Below, piece after piece: positions 33,488 through 41,808 of a stretch of DNA of 64,000 bases. The DNA comes from Paenibacillus sp. (GTDB lineage Bacteria > Bacillota > Bacilli > Paenibacillales > Paenibacillaceae): positions 1 through 64,000 of the forward strand of contig JAFWEX010000003.1 in NCBI GenBank assembly GCA_017512705.1, in the 5' to 3' direction. A program made the translations under genes and the position numbers. The notes under the pieces are model-generated. The model ran no database searches, had not been told where the DNA came from, and saw only the letters and a program-made list of their open reading frames with translations. Within the stretch, counting starts at the first letter, position 1; each line of letters begins with the position of its first letter.

Positions 33488-34324
33488 TTATTCTGCTTTT
33501 AACAGCATCGATTCAATGAACATTTTGAGATCCCGGCTTGTTGCATTAAGCTGATCGATAATCTCACTGAACTCGGTCACAATCTCAGCCTGTTGATTGC
33601 TGGATTGGGCAATGGAGTTAATCTCATGCTCCATCTGCTGAATGGAAGTCTGCACATCCTTAAGGGAGCGTTCGATATTCACTGTTGCTTCTTTGGTTCC
33701 AGTGGATAGTTTGCGTACCTCAGAAGCAACTACGCCGAATCCGGCACCCGCCTCACCAGCCCTAGCGGCTTCGATGGCTGCATTCAGGCCAAGCAGATTC
33801 GTCTGTTCCGAGATTTCACGAATAAATACAGCGACTTTGTTAACCTCGGTCGAATTCTTCACCGCATGGCGAGTATTGTCCAGAATCTGCGTCGATGAAG
33901 CTGTCAATTGCTCGGACTGAGCAGCTACGGTCTGGACCATATCCGTCAGTCTACCGCTGATACCAGTAATCAGGTCGGTGAAGTGCTCCAGCTTTTCTTC
34001 ATTCTGAAGTGAAAAACCTATTGCCAGCGTGCCCGCAATTTTTCCTTCATCATCAAAGAGCGGTGTAGCGGCAGAGATAATAGCCGTGCCGTAAAACTTG
34101 GCGTCAATGCGATTAGCAGACGTCTCACCGTCTACAAGTGCACGGCGCAGTGTAGGGTCTTCTAGGGAGATGGGGTCCCCTGCTTTAATGCCAAGATCAA
34201 GCTCGTTGCTAGGAACGTAATAGCAGAATTGCTCCGTATCAGTTACAGCAATCATGATATCGTGTTCTTTCAACATCAGTTTGAAATATGGACTTGCAGC
34301 AACCAGTGCTTCTACGATATTCAA
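33488..34324 (-). CDS. Soluble methyl-accepting chemotaxis-type receptor
   Basis: The protein has 278 residues from the TTG at 34324, chosen because GGGAG lies 9 nt upstream and the resulting N terminus ([17 protein letters not shown]) fits the family; the ATG at 34411 has no ribosome site. Residues 1-125 form a sensor with the pattern [28 protein letters not shown]. The C-terminal half is an MCP signalling helix with the tip [38 protein letters not shown]. There is no membrane segment, so it is cytoplasmic, as in the YfmS group. It lacks most of the second long helix of full-length MCPs. Its stimulus is unknown. Confidence 0.88.
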   Translation of the reverse strand: MNIVEALVAASPYFKLMLKEHDIMIAVTDTEQFCYYVPSNELDLGIKAGDPISLEDPTLRRALVDGETSANRIDAKFYGTAIISAATPLFDDEGKIAGTLAIGFSLQNEEKLEHFTDLITGISGRLTDMVQTVAAQSEQLTASSTQILDNTRHAVKNSTEVNKVAVFIREISEQTNLLGLNAAIEAARAGEAGAGFGVVASEVRKLSTGTKEATVNIERSLKDVQTSIQQMEHEINSIAQSSNQQAEIVTEFSEIIDQLNATSRDLKMFIESMLLKAE

Positions 34325-34523
34325 TAAAGTCAACTCCCATAATATATATGTATTGTCCAGTTGTATATCATCAACATGTATACCATCTAGGCGTATATTA
34401 TACATCGTCATATGGGATGGCGAATTTTAGACCTAATAAAAGGTTTTCGATTACACTTTTTTTGAAGGTTCTGAATAAAAATCCCTTGTGGTTCCAGAGT
34501 AAGATATCAAAGAAACAAATAAA

Positions 34524-34560
34524 AAAGCAGACGTGAACACGATGTTCTCGTCTGCTTTTA
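34524..34560. terminator. Bidirectional terminator after moaA
   Basis: AAAAGCAGACG pairs with CGTCTGCTTTT around a 15-nt loop. The A run on the left ends minus-strand moaA transcripts. Confidence 0.8.
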
Positions 34561-34612
34561 TCATAATCATGGTATGAATAGAAACAGTTGATTCAGTTGA
34601 AAGAGGGTTCGT

Positions 34613-35614
34613 TTATCCCCCAATCTGTGACATGCGCCGCAGCGTTGGAGTGTGGGACTGCATCTTTTTCTCCAGTGCCAACGCCATTTCATGATTCTTG
34701 GGTTTGGTACCGAGCGCCTTCAGGAAAAGTGCGGCCATCGCATCCGGATCGTCTACATAGCGGCGGACGTTATACTCATCTGACCAATACAGACAAGCTT
34801 TGATATGTCCATCTGCGGTAAGACGTAGCCGGTTACAATTGTCACAGAAATGGTCACTTACGGGATGGATCAGACCAAATGTGCCTTGAGAACCTGCAAT
34901 CCTCATATTACGAGCCGGGCCATTGCCGGCAGGTCCCTCGGTCTGCTCGACTGTCCAGCCCGCTTCAGCACAGACATCCGTTACCGCCTCCAGCGGCAAA
35001 TACGATTTACGCCAGGAATCGGAAGCATGTCCGATCGGCATATATTCAATGAAGCGTACATGCAATGGCTGATCCATGGTCATGGCAATGAAATCCTTGA
35101 TTTCATCGTCATTAATTCCTTTCATCAGCACGACATTCAGCTTAATCGGTGCAAGGCCGACCGCAGTGGCTGCCTCGATACTCTGTAGCACCTTATTGAC
35201 ATCTCCACCACGTGTGATCATGGAATACCGGTCAGCGTGCAGCGAGTCCAGGCTGATGTTGATACGGTTCAATCCAGCATCCTTCAACGCTTGTGCCTGT
35301 TTATCCAGCAGGAGTGCATTCGTGGTCAGCGCGATGTCTTCTATGCCATCGATGGCAGAGATCATGCTTACAAGCTTATGCAGATCCTTACGTACCAGCG
35401 GCTCGCCGCCTGTTAGCCTAACCTTGCGCATGCCCATCGGTGCGAGCACCTTCAGTACCTCTGTAATTTCTTCATAACTCATAATTTCATCATGCGGAGC
35501 AAACTCCATACCTTCTGCAGGCATACAGTATACGCATCGCAGATTGCAGCGGTCCGTAACGGAAATACGGATGTAGTCATGTATCCGGCCAAATGAGTCC
35601 TGTAGCAGTTCCAT
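34613..35614 (-). CDS. moaA: GTP 3',8-cyclase MoaA (radical SAM)
   Basis: The 333-residue enzyme starts molybdenum cofactor synthesis by converting GTP to 3',8-cH2GTP. The radical SAM cluster is C23-x3-C27-x2-C30 ([11 protein letters not shown]), with the SAM-binding [10 protein letters not shown]. The C-terminal cluster is in [20 protein letters not shown]. The essential terminal Gly-Gly is present (SQIGG). I chose the ATG at 35614, 8 nt after AAAGGGG, rather than the GTG 9 nt upstream. It stands alone, with a promoter upstream and a terminator downstream. Confidence 0.95.
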   Translation of the reverse strand: MELLQDSFGRIHDYIRISVTDRCNLRCVYCMPAEGMEFAPHDEIMSYEEITEVLKVLAPMGMRKVRLTGGEPLVRKDLHKLVSMISAIDGIEDIALTTNALLLDKQAQALKDAGLNRINISLDSLHADRYSMITRGGDVNKVLQSIEAATAVGLAPIKLNVVLMKGINDDEIKDFIAMTMDQPLHVRFIEYMPIGHASDSWRKSYLPLEAVTDVCAEAGWTVEQTEGPAGNGPARNMRIAGSQGTFGLIHPVSDHFCDNCNRLRLTADGHIKACLYWSDEYNVRRYVDDPDAMAALFLKALGTKPKNHEMALALEKKMQSHTPTLRRMSQIGG

Positions 35615-35651
35615 GCAGACCACCCCTTTCTTCGATTCAGATTGGAAACCT

Positions 35652-35679
35652 TCTATAGAAAATGATATGACAATGACAA
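35652..35679 (-). promoter_or_regulatory. Probable moaA promoter
   Basis: On the minus strand TTGTCA (35679-35674) and TATAGA (35657-35652) are spaced 16 bp, about 40 nt before the moaA start. The rest of the gap 35680-35860 shows nothing further. Confidence 0.45.
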
Positions 35680-35860
35680 AAGCAACAGTTGCATCAAATT
35701 TTAGCTACTTCTCCAATCCGCGTCAATGTTGACCTCGCATCACACTCATTTCAGGCATGCTGATTTCAACTGGATTGAGCCAAAACTGTACTGGATACAA
35801 ACAGAGTAAAGACTATATGAAGAGTAGAATAGTTTAGAGGCAATGATCTGTTCCAAAGTG

Positions 35861-35918
35861 AAAAAAAGCCCTGACCAGGCACTGGAATAAAAGCATCATT
35901 CCGGTGCCGGCAAAGGCT
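35861..35918 (-). terminator. Terminator of the RND efflux gene
   Basis: GCACTGGAAT (35879-35888) pairs with ATTCCGGTGC (35898-35907), with an outer AGCC/GGCT stem next to seven A residues, which give a T run on the minus strand. Confidence 0.65.
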
Positions 35919-35963
35919 CATCTTCTGATCACGTTCGATGTCGTGTCGTCACTGGTGAAGACA

Positions 35964-38900
35964 TTAATCTACGATTTTTTTCTTTTTGAATTTCATCAGG
36001 AACTCATACACAATTGGCACGATGACAAGGGTGAGCAGTGTGGAACTGATCAAACCACCGATAACGGTGATTCCGAGTCCTTTCGAGATAATACCTGCAC
36101 TTTCTTCAAGACCTGTTACCAGTGGCAGCAGAGCACCAATAGTAGCAAGAGCGGTCATCAGAATTGGACGCAGACGTGTAGCTCCTGCTTCCAGCAGCGC
36201 TTCTCGCGTAGTGAGTCCTTCATTTTCCTTATTAATTACACGGTCAATGAGTACGATCGCATTGGTAACAACGATACCGATGAGCATTAGTGCGCCCATC
36301 ATAGCCGATACATCGAGCGTACCTCCTGCGACGAACAAACCAACCATGATACCAATAACGGTAAACGGCAATGAGAACAGGATGGCGAATGGTGCAAGTC
36401 CGCCGCCAAACGTAACGACCAGAACAAAGTATACAATCGCAATGGCTGCCAGCATCGCCAGACCAAGCTGCGTGAACGTATCATTAATCTGCTCAGTTGT
36501 ACCTCCAAACTTCACTTCGACGCCGTCTGGCAAGTCCAGCTTGTCGATGCTTGCTTGCAGGTTCTGCGAAGCTTTCCCTACATCGGCAGCCAGAATGTTG
36601 GCTGTCACCTGCACAACTACTTTGCCATCAATACGCATGATGGAGTTTGGTGAAGTACCTTCTTCCACTTTAGCTACATCCTTGATTGGAACCTGGATGC
36701 CCAGTGGTGATGTGACTTTTTCATTCTCAATATCCTTCAGACTGCTAAACGTTTTGTTGTCTGTTTCCACATAGACTTTGTAAGTCTTGTTGTCGATATC
36801 TACCTCTGTGAGAACCGGGCGTTCCCGCACCGGACTAAGTGCCATTGCCAGCTGACCCGCTGTAAGGCCTAGTTTGCTCAGCTTCTCTTGATCGGCAACC
36901 AGTGTATATTGGCCGTATGTGTTGGAGATCGTGGTATCTGCCTTTTCAAAAGATTCGGTATCCGCCTGAACCAGCTTCAGTACTTCTTCCGCTACAGGTT
37001 TCAACTGCTCTACATTGTCCCCGTAGATGGACAGACTTAAGCTACTGCCGCCGAATCCACCGGACATGTCGAGTTCACTCCATGACCCTGTTGTAACTTC
37101 CTTCTGCAGACCTTCAACCAGTTGTTTTTTCACTTCGGTGAAGTCTTTTGTATCCTCGTTGTATTGAATATAGAAGAGTGCGGAGTTACCACCACCGCCT
37201 CCACCCATGCTAGCGAGCGGATTGCCGCCGCCGATGGAATACTGCATTTTCTCTAGACCTGGTTGTTTCAGCAACCATTTCTCGGCAACCAGAGCTTCTT
37301 TCTCTACCTCTTCGCGAAGAGTTCCCGTTTCTGGACTATACGTAATCGTTACATATTTATCCTTCTGCTCCGGTAGGAAACTTACACCGATGAACGGATA
37401 CAGGAACAAACTGCCCACCAGCATTAGAACCGCAATGATAACGGTAATGATTTTATGCGAGAGAGTCCAGTTCAACAGGCGTTTGTAGCTTTCAGCCAGT
37501 TTACCTGGTTTCTCATGATTCTGTTTGTTTTTGATTCCCTTACGGAACAGACTGTGTGCCAGCATTGGAACAATCGTGATCGCAACCAGCAAGGAAGCCA
37601 GCAGGGCAAATACCATCGTTAAGGCAAATGGCATAAACAGCTCTCCGACCATACCACTAACGAGAGCCAGCGGCAAGAATACCGCAATCGTAACAATGGT
37701 AGAGGAGAGGATCGGGATAAACATCTCGCGAGTTGCTTCGCGAACCAGTTCACGACCTTTAAGCTTCTCATTTTTAAGGGTTAGTCTGCGATAGATGTTC
37801 TCGATTACAACGATGGAGTCATCGACAACCCGACCGATTGCAACGGTCATCGCACCCAAAGTCATCATGTTCAATGTAATGTCCATCAGGTTGAGCGCCG
37901 TCAATGCCATGAGCAAGGAGAGCGGGATCGAGATGATGGAGATGATCGTTGAACGGATGTTACGCAGGAAGAGCAGAATAATCAGAATTGCGAACAGAGC
38001 ACCAAATACGGCTTTGCCCAACATGGTATTCACGGAATCCTGAATTGGCTGACCTTGATCAAGAAGGATGGTTAGCTCTGCATTCTTAAATTGTTTTTGC
38101 AGTTCTTCCGCTTTGCTTTTGACTGCCTTAACCACATCTACGGTATTGGCATCATTGGATTTTACCACCGAGATACCGATGGATTCCTTGCCGTTCGTAC
38201 GGGAGATGGATTCGGCTTGACCGATGACTTCAATCTTGGCAATGTCGCCTAGTTTAACGGTCGGGATTCCGGCTGAACTTGCTGCACCTGCGGCACCAGA
38301 TGGATTCGCGGCTACAGCATTGCCACCGCCTGCTTGGCCTGTTGCCGGGTTAGAGCCTTGCCCAGCTTGAGTCGATGCACTAGCTGCTGGACTTTCTTGC
38401 GAAGCTTGTGGTGCAGCACCTTGCCCTGGACTAGCGCTCTGACCAGCAGCAGCTCCAGCTCCGCTTGGTACAACAGGAATTGCCAAGTTTTTCAGATCAT
38501 CAAGACCGATGATGTTGCCATCGACAACGACAGCTTTTTGGGATTTATCTAGTTCAAAGAGGCCAAGAGGTACACGTATGGATGAACCTTTAACAATGCC
38601 ATTCACGGTATCTTCGCTTAGTCCCAGTTCAGCCATTTTGGCTTGATCAAATTGCAATTGTACTTCTTTGACATATTGACCGGAAACCTGAACTTGAGCT
38701 ACACCGTCAATATCTTCAATCGCAGGTTGAATATCTGAGTCTACAAGTCTTGTCAGTTCCTCCAGATCACCGCCATCCTTATCGGACAGGCTAAGAGATA
38801 CGACGGGGAACGAGTTAATACTGAATTTAGTGATCGTTGGCTTCTGTACACTGTCTGGCAACTGCACTTCGTTGAGTGCTTCGCGGACTGTCGCTGTTGC

Positions 38901-39212
38901 ATTCGTCAGGTCAGTTCCATAGTCGAATTCAAGTGTGATGGATGCTGCATTTTCCATCGATGTGGAGGTGACCGTCTTCACGCCATCGACGTTGCGCAGT
39001 TTCTGTTCGAGGGGCTTCGTGACATCTTCTACAATACCTTCCGGAGCTGCACCTGGATCAATTGCTGTGACATTCAGAAAAGGTACATTGATGTTTGGAA
39101 CAGTCTCCTGCTTCATCGTCATTCCGCTGTAGAGACCTGCGAATGAGATAATGATGGTCAGAATCCAGATTGCAAATTTGTTGTTCAGTGAAAAGTTAAT
39201 AATCCCTTTCAT
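35964..39212 (-). CDS. swrC: RND family efflux transporter, SwrC/AcrB type
   Basis: The 1082-residue inner-membrane pump has a membrane helix at 12-30, a porter domain, a helix bundle (FGALFAILIILLFLRNIRSTII; GRVVDDSIVVIENIYRRL with the paired Asp of the proton relay), a second porter domain and a second helix bundle. It fits the Gram-positive SwrC/YerP group, known for surfactin export. An Ala/Gly/Gln/Ser-rich low-complexity stretch (residues about 250-315, DNA 38268-38465) is inserted in the first porter domain. It follows a TetR gene by 33 bp in the same direction, the yerO-yerP arrangement. A good AGGAGAAG site precedes the ATG. Confidence 0.92.
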   Translation of the reverse strand: MKGIINFSLNNKFAIWILTIIISFAGLYSGMTMKQETVPNINVPFLNVTAIDPGAAPEGIVEDVTKPLEQKLRNVDGVKTVTSTSMENAASITLEFDYGTDLTNATATVREALNEVQLPDSVQKPTITKFSINSFPVVSLSLSDKDGGDLEELTRLVDSDIQPAIEDIDGVAQVQVSGQYVKEVQLQFDQAKMAELGLSEDTVNGIVKGSSIRVPLGLFELDKSQKAVVVDGNIIGLDDLKNLAIPVVPSGAGAAAGQSASPGQGAAPQASQESPAASASTQAGQGSNPATGQAGGGNAVAANPSGAAGAASSAGIPTVKLGDIAKIEVIGQAESISRTNGKESIGISVVKSNDANTVDVVKAVKSKAEELQKQFKNAELTILLDQGQPIQDSVNTMLGKAVFGALFAILIILLFLRNIRSTIISIISIPLSLLMALTALNLMDITLNMMTLGAMTVAIGRVVDDSIVVIENIYRRLTLKNEKLKGRELVREATREMFIPILSSTIVTIAVFLPLALVSGMVGELFMPFALTMVFALLASLLVAITIVPMLAHSLFRKGIKNKQNHEKPGKLAESYKRLLNWTLSHKIITVIIAVLMLVGSLFLYPFIGVSFLPEQKDKYVTITYSPETGTLREEVEKEALVAEKWLLKQPGLEKMQYSIGGGNPLASMGGGGGGNSALFYIQYNEDTKDFTEVKKQLVEGLQKEVTTGSWSELDMSGGFGGSSLSLSIYGDNVEQLKPVAEEVLKLVQADTESFEKADTTISNTYGQYTLVADQEKLSKLGLTAGQLAMALSPVRERPVLTEVDIDNKTYKVYVETDNKTFSSLKDIENEKVTSPLGIQVPIKDVAKVEEGTSPNSIMRIDGKVVVQVTANILAADVGKASQNLQASIDKLDLPDGVEVKFGGTTEQINDTFTQLGLAMLAAIAIVYFVLVVTFGGGLAPFAILFSLPFTVIGIMVGLFVAGGTLDVSAMMGALMLIGIVVTNAIVLIDRVINKENEGLTTREALLEAGATRLRPILMTALATIGALLPLVTGLEESAGIISKGLGITVIGGLISSTLLTLVIVPIVYEFLMKFKKKKIVD

Positions 39213-39245
39213 ACGTTGGTTACTTCTCCTCTCTATTTCTCCTGT

Positions 39246-40190
39246 TTATGTGTGTGACGAGTCAGCTTGGATAAACCGATTATGAATGGTATCCATAATG
39301 TGCTGAAGCTCGGAGTGCAAAGGTTCAAGAATGGGTATATCCGCCAGGTTGTGCATCATACCGAGAATAATTGCTCGTCTTGGTGAAAATTCCATGATCT
39401 CCTGCCTAAGTATGGCAATGGTCTCAAGTACATCATTCCTTGTCTGGCCGGAAGGCAGTTCACGAGAGGCGATCTCCTGCATCTGTTTCAAAATATGGGC
39501 GGGGTGTCGCAGCATGGCTGTATCCGGCTGAGGATCTGATATCCAGGCAGGCCATTGTTCCAGCGGAATCAAAGGTACAGGTCGATGTTTGAGACAGCCC
39601 TGTGCTGCGTAATCCATCGTTTGCAGGAGGTTGGTAGCCATCTTACTAACTGTAAGGTTAGGCATCTCAGTAAACCATATTTTTACATAAGACAGAAGGA
39701 GCCCATGTGTCATCAAGATGAGATCAATCGTATAGGGTTCAATCTCTGAGCCGTAAAGGTCCTCTAGTTTCTTTTTGAACCAATGCAACGTACGAATTTC
39801 AATATCTCTTTGCTGGGGTGTGCGTTGCTCATTGCGCTGTGACTCATCCTCCATCATGCTGCGCAGCTGGACGCGTAGAAATTCCTTCAGTTCTGAAACA
39901 TGTTTCAGAAGCGCCTCAAACTGTTTATGTAGCCGTTCTCTGGAGGTCAGGCCATTTTCATGCTCGATCTGAGACATTTTGTCCATAAGAATGTACACGC
40001 AGTACTCCAGAGTACTGGCTTCCAGCTCTTCTTTGGATTTGAACATCAGATACAAGCTGCCTTTGGACATCCCGCATAACTCGGCAATCTCCTGCATGGA
40101 GGTGGCGGCGCTACCTTTGGCTGAGAACAGCTTAAGCGCTGTAACGATGACTAGTTTTCTTTTTTCGTTCATCCCATGAATCGGGTTCAT
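39246..40190 (-). CDS. TetR family regulator of the RND efflux gene
   Basis: The 314-residue protein has a TetR helix-turn-helix at the N terminus (KLVIVTALKLFSAKGSAATSMQEIAELCGMSKGSLYLMFKSK-type order, with GMSKGSLYLMF as recognition helix) and an unusually long C-terminal ligand domain of about 250 residues. I prefer the ATG at 40190, 12 nt after GAGGTG; a GTG at 40205 overlaps that site. It is the first gene of an operon with the SwrC-type pump, and two palindromes lie just upstream, so it probably represses the operon until a toxic ligand binds. Confidence 0.88.
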   Translation of the reverse strand: MNPIHGMNEKRKLVIVTALKLFSAKGSAATSMQEIAELCGMSKGSLYLMFKSKEELEASTLEYCVYILMDKMSQIEHENGLTSRERLHKQFEALLKHVSELKEFLRVQLRSMMEDESQRNEQRTPQQRDIEIRTLHWFKKKLEDLYGSEIEPYTIDLILMTHGLLLSYVKIWFTEMPNLTVSKMATNLLQTMDYAAQGCLKHRPVPLIPLEQWPAWISDPQPDTAMLRHPAHILKQMQEIASRELPSGQTRNDVLETIAILRQEIMEFSPRRAIILGMMHNLADIPILEPLHSELQHIMDTIHNRFIQADSSHT

Positions 40191-40213
40191 TAAGAGTACG
40201 TTCACCTCGCTGG

Positions 40214-40248
40214 GAACTCATGAGTTCTTGAATTGACTTGATAGTCAA
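40214..40248. promoter_or_regulatory. Candidate TetR operators upstream of the TetR-RND operon
   Basis: GAACTCATGAGTTC (40214-40227) is a perfect 14-bp palindrome, and TTGACT-TGAT-AGTCAA (40233-40248) is a 6-4-6 inverted repeat. Both lie just upstream of the TetR start. Confidence 0.5.
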
Positions 40249-40302
40249 GCTAAGTATAAACGATAGGAGTAACGAAATACAAATGGAAGGAAAATGGGAA
40301 AA

Positions 40303-40332
40303 TAAAAAAGACGACTTCCACATTGAAGTCGC
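40303..40332 (-). terminator. Terminator of the TetR-SMR operon
   Basis: CGACTTC (40312-40318) pairs with GAAGTCG (40325-40331); six A residues on its left give a minus-strand T run. Confidence 0.75.
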
Positions 40333-40362
40333 CTTTCTGTAAGCTGAAAGCTCCCATTTTTA

Positions 40363-40677
40363 TTACGTAATGATCTTCAGTCCCACGGCTGCCACCAGAA
40401 TCATAGCGATAAATAACAGCCGCTTTGCTTCTTTTCGTTCACCAAACAGAAGCATTCCTGTCACCGTACTTCCCACCGTACCAATTCCTGTCCAGACCGC
40501 ATAGGCTGTACCCATAGGAATGGAAGTCATGGCATAGGATAACAGCGAAAAGCTGACTGCAAACGATACCACCATCAGAACAATATAAGGCCACCCCTTG
40601 CGAGTCGAAGCCCCGTTAATGCCAATAACCCCGAAAATTTCACAGATTCCTGCACCTACAATCGCGAGCCAAGCCAT
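40363..40677 (-). CDS. ykkD: Small multidrug resistance efflux subunit, YkkD type
   Basis: The 104-residue protein has four membrane helices. The functional Glu is in helix 1 (LAIVGAGICEIFGVIGINGA). The GTAYAVWTGIGTVGSTVTGMLLFGE stretch is the SMR signature. It overlaps the end of the ykkC-type gene by one base, so the two are coupled and probably form a heterodimer, as YkkC/YkkD do. Members export guanidinium or cationic drugs. It is the last gene of the TetR-SMR-SMR operon. Confidence 0.88.
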   Translation of the reverse strand: MAWLAIVGAGICEIFGVIGINGASTRKGWPYIVLMVVSFAVSFSLLSYAMTSIPMGTAYAVWTGIGTVGSTVTGMLLFGERKEAKRLLFIAMILVAAVGLKIIT

Positions 40678-41033
40678 TAGACGGCACCTCCTTTAACTGG
40701 GGTATCCTGATTTTCCTGCTGATCTGTAACGAGCTTCAATCCAATGACGCCGCAGAGCAATAGCCCAATCAGCAGCATTTTAGCCAAACGGAACGGCTCA
40801 CCAAACAGCAGCATTTCGGTCAAAACTGTACCGGCTGTGCCGATACCTGTAAATACTGCATAGACCGTACCTACAGGTAGTCGTTTGGCAGCAGCAATAA
40901 TCAAACCAAAGCTGATGATAATGGCGAGTCCTGTCCCTATCCATTCCCAAACATTCGAGGAATGTTTCAGGCAACTGACCCAGACAATTTCGATAATGCC
41001 TCCAGCAAAAACGTATAACCAATTGCGGTTCAT
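40677..41033 (-). CDS. ykkC: Small multidrug resistance efflux subunit, YkkC type
   Basis: The 118-residue protein has four membrane helices with the conserved Glu in helix 1 (YVFAGGIIEIVWVSCLKHS) and the SMR signature GTVYAVFTGIGTAGTVLTEMLLFGE. A hydrophilic tail of about 15 residues follows helix 4. It starts 5 nt after the TetR stop and overlaps its partner. In Bacillus the ykkCD pair is under a guanidine riboswitch; here I see no such leader, and a TetR protein with a clear operator takes that place. Confidence 0.88.
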   Translation of the reverse strand: MNRNWLYVFAGGIIEIVWVSCLKHSSNVWEWIGTGLAIIISFGLIIAAAKRLPVGTVYAVFTGIGTAGTVLTEMLLFGEPFRLAKMLLIGLLLCGVIGLKLVTDQQENQDTPVKGGAV

Positions 41034-41038
41034 GATGC

Positions 41039-41653
41039 TTAATCTCCTCCTGGCACAATAGGGTGTGCCTTTTCATTCAAGCTGTGAATACCGTTCCAAA
41101 AAATAGGCCAGGCAGCATCCAGTCGCCTCTTATAACGGCGTGAGCTTCCATAGATAATTTCAACCGTAATGCCATCGAGAAATGTCATATAAGCAATGGC
41201 GACCTGCTCGGCAGGAACAGGTGGAACATCGCCTTCGCGAATGGCTCGCTGCAACAGTCTGGACAAAGTACGCTCCATGCCGTCCAGAAATGGATACACT
41301 AAATCCATCACCTGACTGTACAGCTCAGGCGGCGGATAATAACAATTGCGGAGCATGAGTCTGGCAGAGGCGTGATCTTGGTACTCCTGCTCAAACCAAG
41401 CCAAAAGCCCTCGAAGACGCTCTTCCAGTGGTAGGTGGGCATGATCGCGAAAATATTCCAATGTGTGCCGCTGCACTTCGTGAAAAGCATGAACCAGCGT
41501 GTGCATAAACAAATCTTCTTTGCCACTGAAGTGTGCATATATAGATGGTTTCTTGATCCCAACCTCATCAGCTATCGCTCTTAGAGAAGCCCCTTCATAG
41601 CCGTCTTTTGCAAAATGAAACAGGGCCGCATTCCGAATTGAATCAGCAGTCAT
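41039..41653 (-). CDS. TetR family regulator of the SMR pair
   Basis: The protein has 204 residues from the ATG at 41653, close behind GGAAGGTGAG; the upstream in-frame start at 41695 runs through the operator. The helix-turn-helix reads IRNAALFHFAKDGYEGASL and DEVGIKKPSIYAHFSGKEDLF. It is the first gene of the operon with the YkkC/YkkD-like pair, and a perfect 7-2-7 palindrome lies just before it. Autorepression released by a pump substrate is the likely control. Confidence 0.9.
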   Translation of the reverse strand: MTADSIRNAALFHFAKDGYEGASLRAIADEVGIKKPSIYAHFSGKEDLFMHTLVHAFHEVQRHTLEYFRDHAHLPLEERLRGLLAWFEQEYQDHASARLMLRNCYYPPPELYSQVMDLVYPFLDGMERTLSRLLQRAIREGDVPPVPAEQVAIAYMTFLDGITVEIIYGSSRRYKRRLDAAWPIFWNGIHSLNEKAHPIVPGGD

Positions 41654-41665
41654 CCAACTCACCTT

Positions 41666-41681
41666 CCTAACGGTCGTTAGG
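41666..41681. promoter_or_regulatory. TetR operator palindrome
   Basis: CCTAACGGTCGTTAGG is a perfect inverted repeat (7-2-7) directly upstream of the ribosome binding site of the TetR gene. Confidence 0.65.
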
Positions 41682-41721
41682 TGATATCTTTTCACGATTT
41701 ACTTCATATGTCAAGAACAAA

Positions 41722-41761
41722 GATACATCCGCCGCACTTTACGTGTGCAAGCGGATGTATC
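41722..41761 (-). terminator. Hairpin after the phospholipase D-like gene
   Basis: GATACATCCGC pairs with GCGGATGTATC over 11 bp with an 18-nt loop. The T tract on the minus strand is weak (CTTTGTTCTT). Confidence 0.6.
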
Positions 41762-41808
41762 AGGTTAATGGATATGTTGATGTAGTGGAACAAAAATCAA
41801 TGTGCCGA

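Noticed and set aside
35986..36774. 262-codon plus-strand open frame inside the RND gene
   Set aside because: Ser/Thr/Ile-rich low-information translation opposite the conserved RND helices; a shadow frame.
41654..41808. Guanidine-I (ykkC) riboswitch before the SMR operon
   Set aside because: The space between the TetR start and the upstream hairpin is short and filled by a TetR-type palindrome; no conserved riboswitch core was seen.
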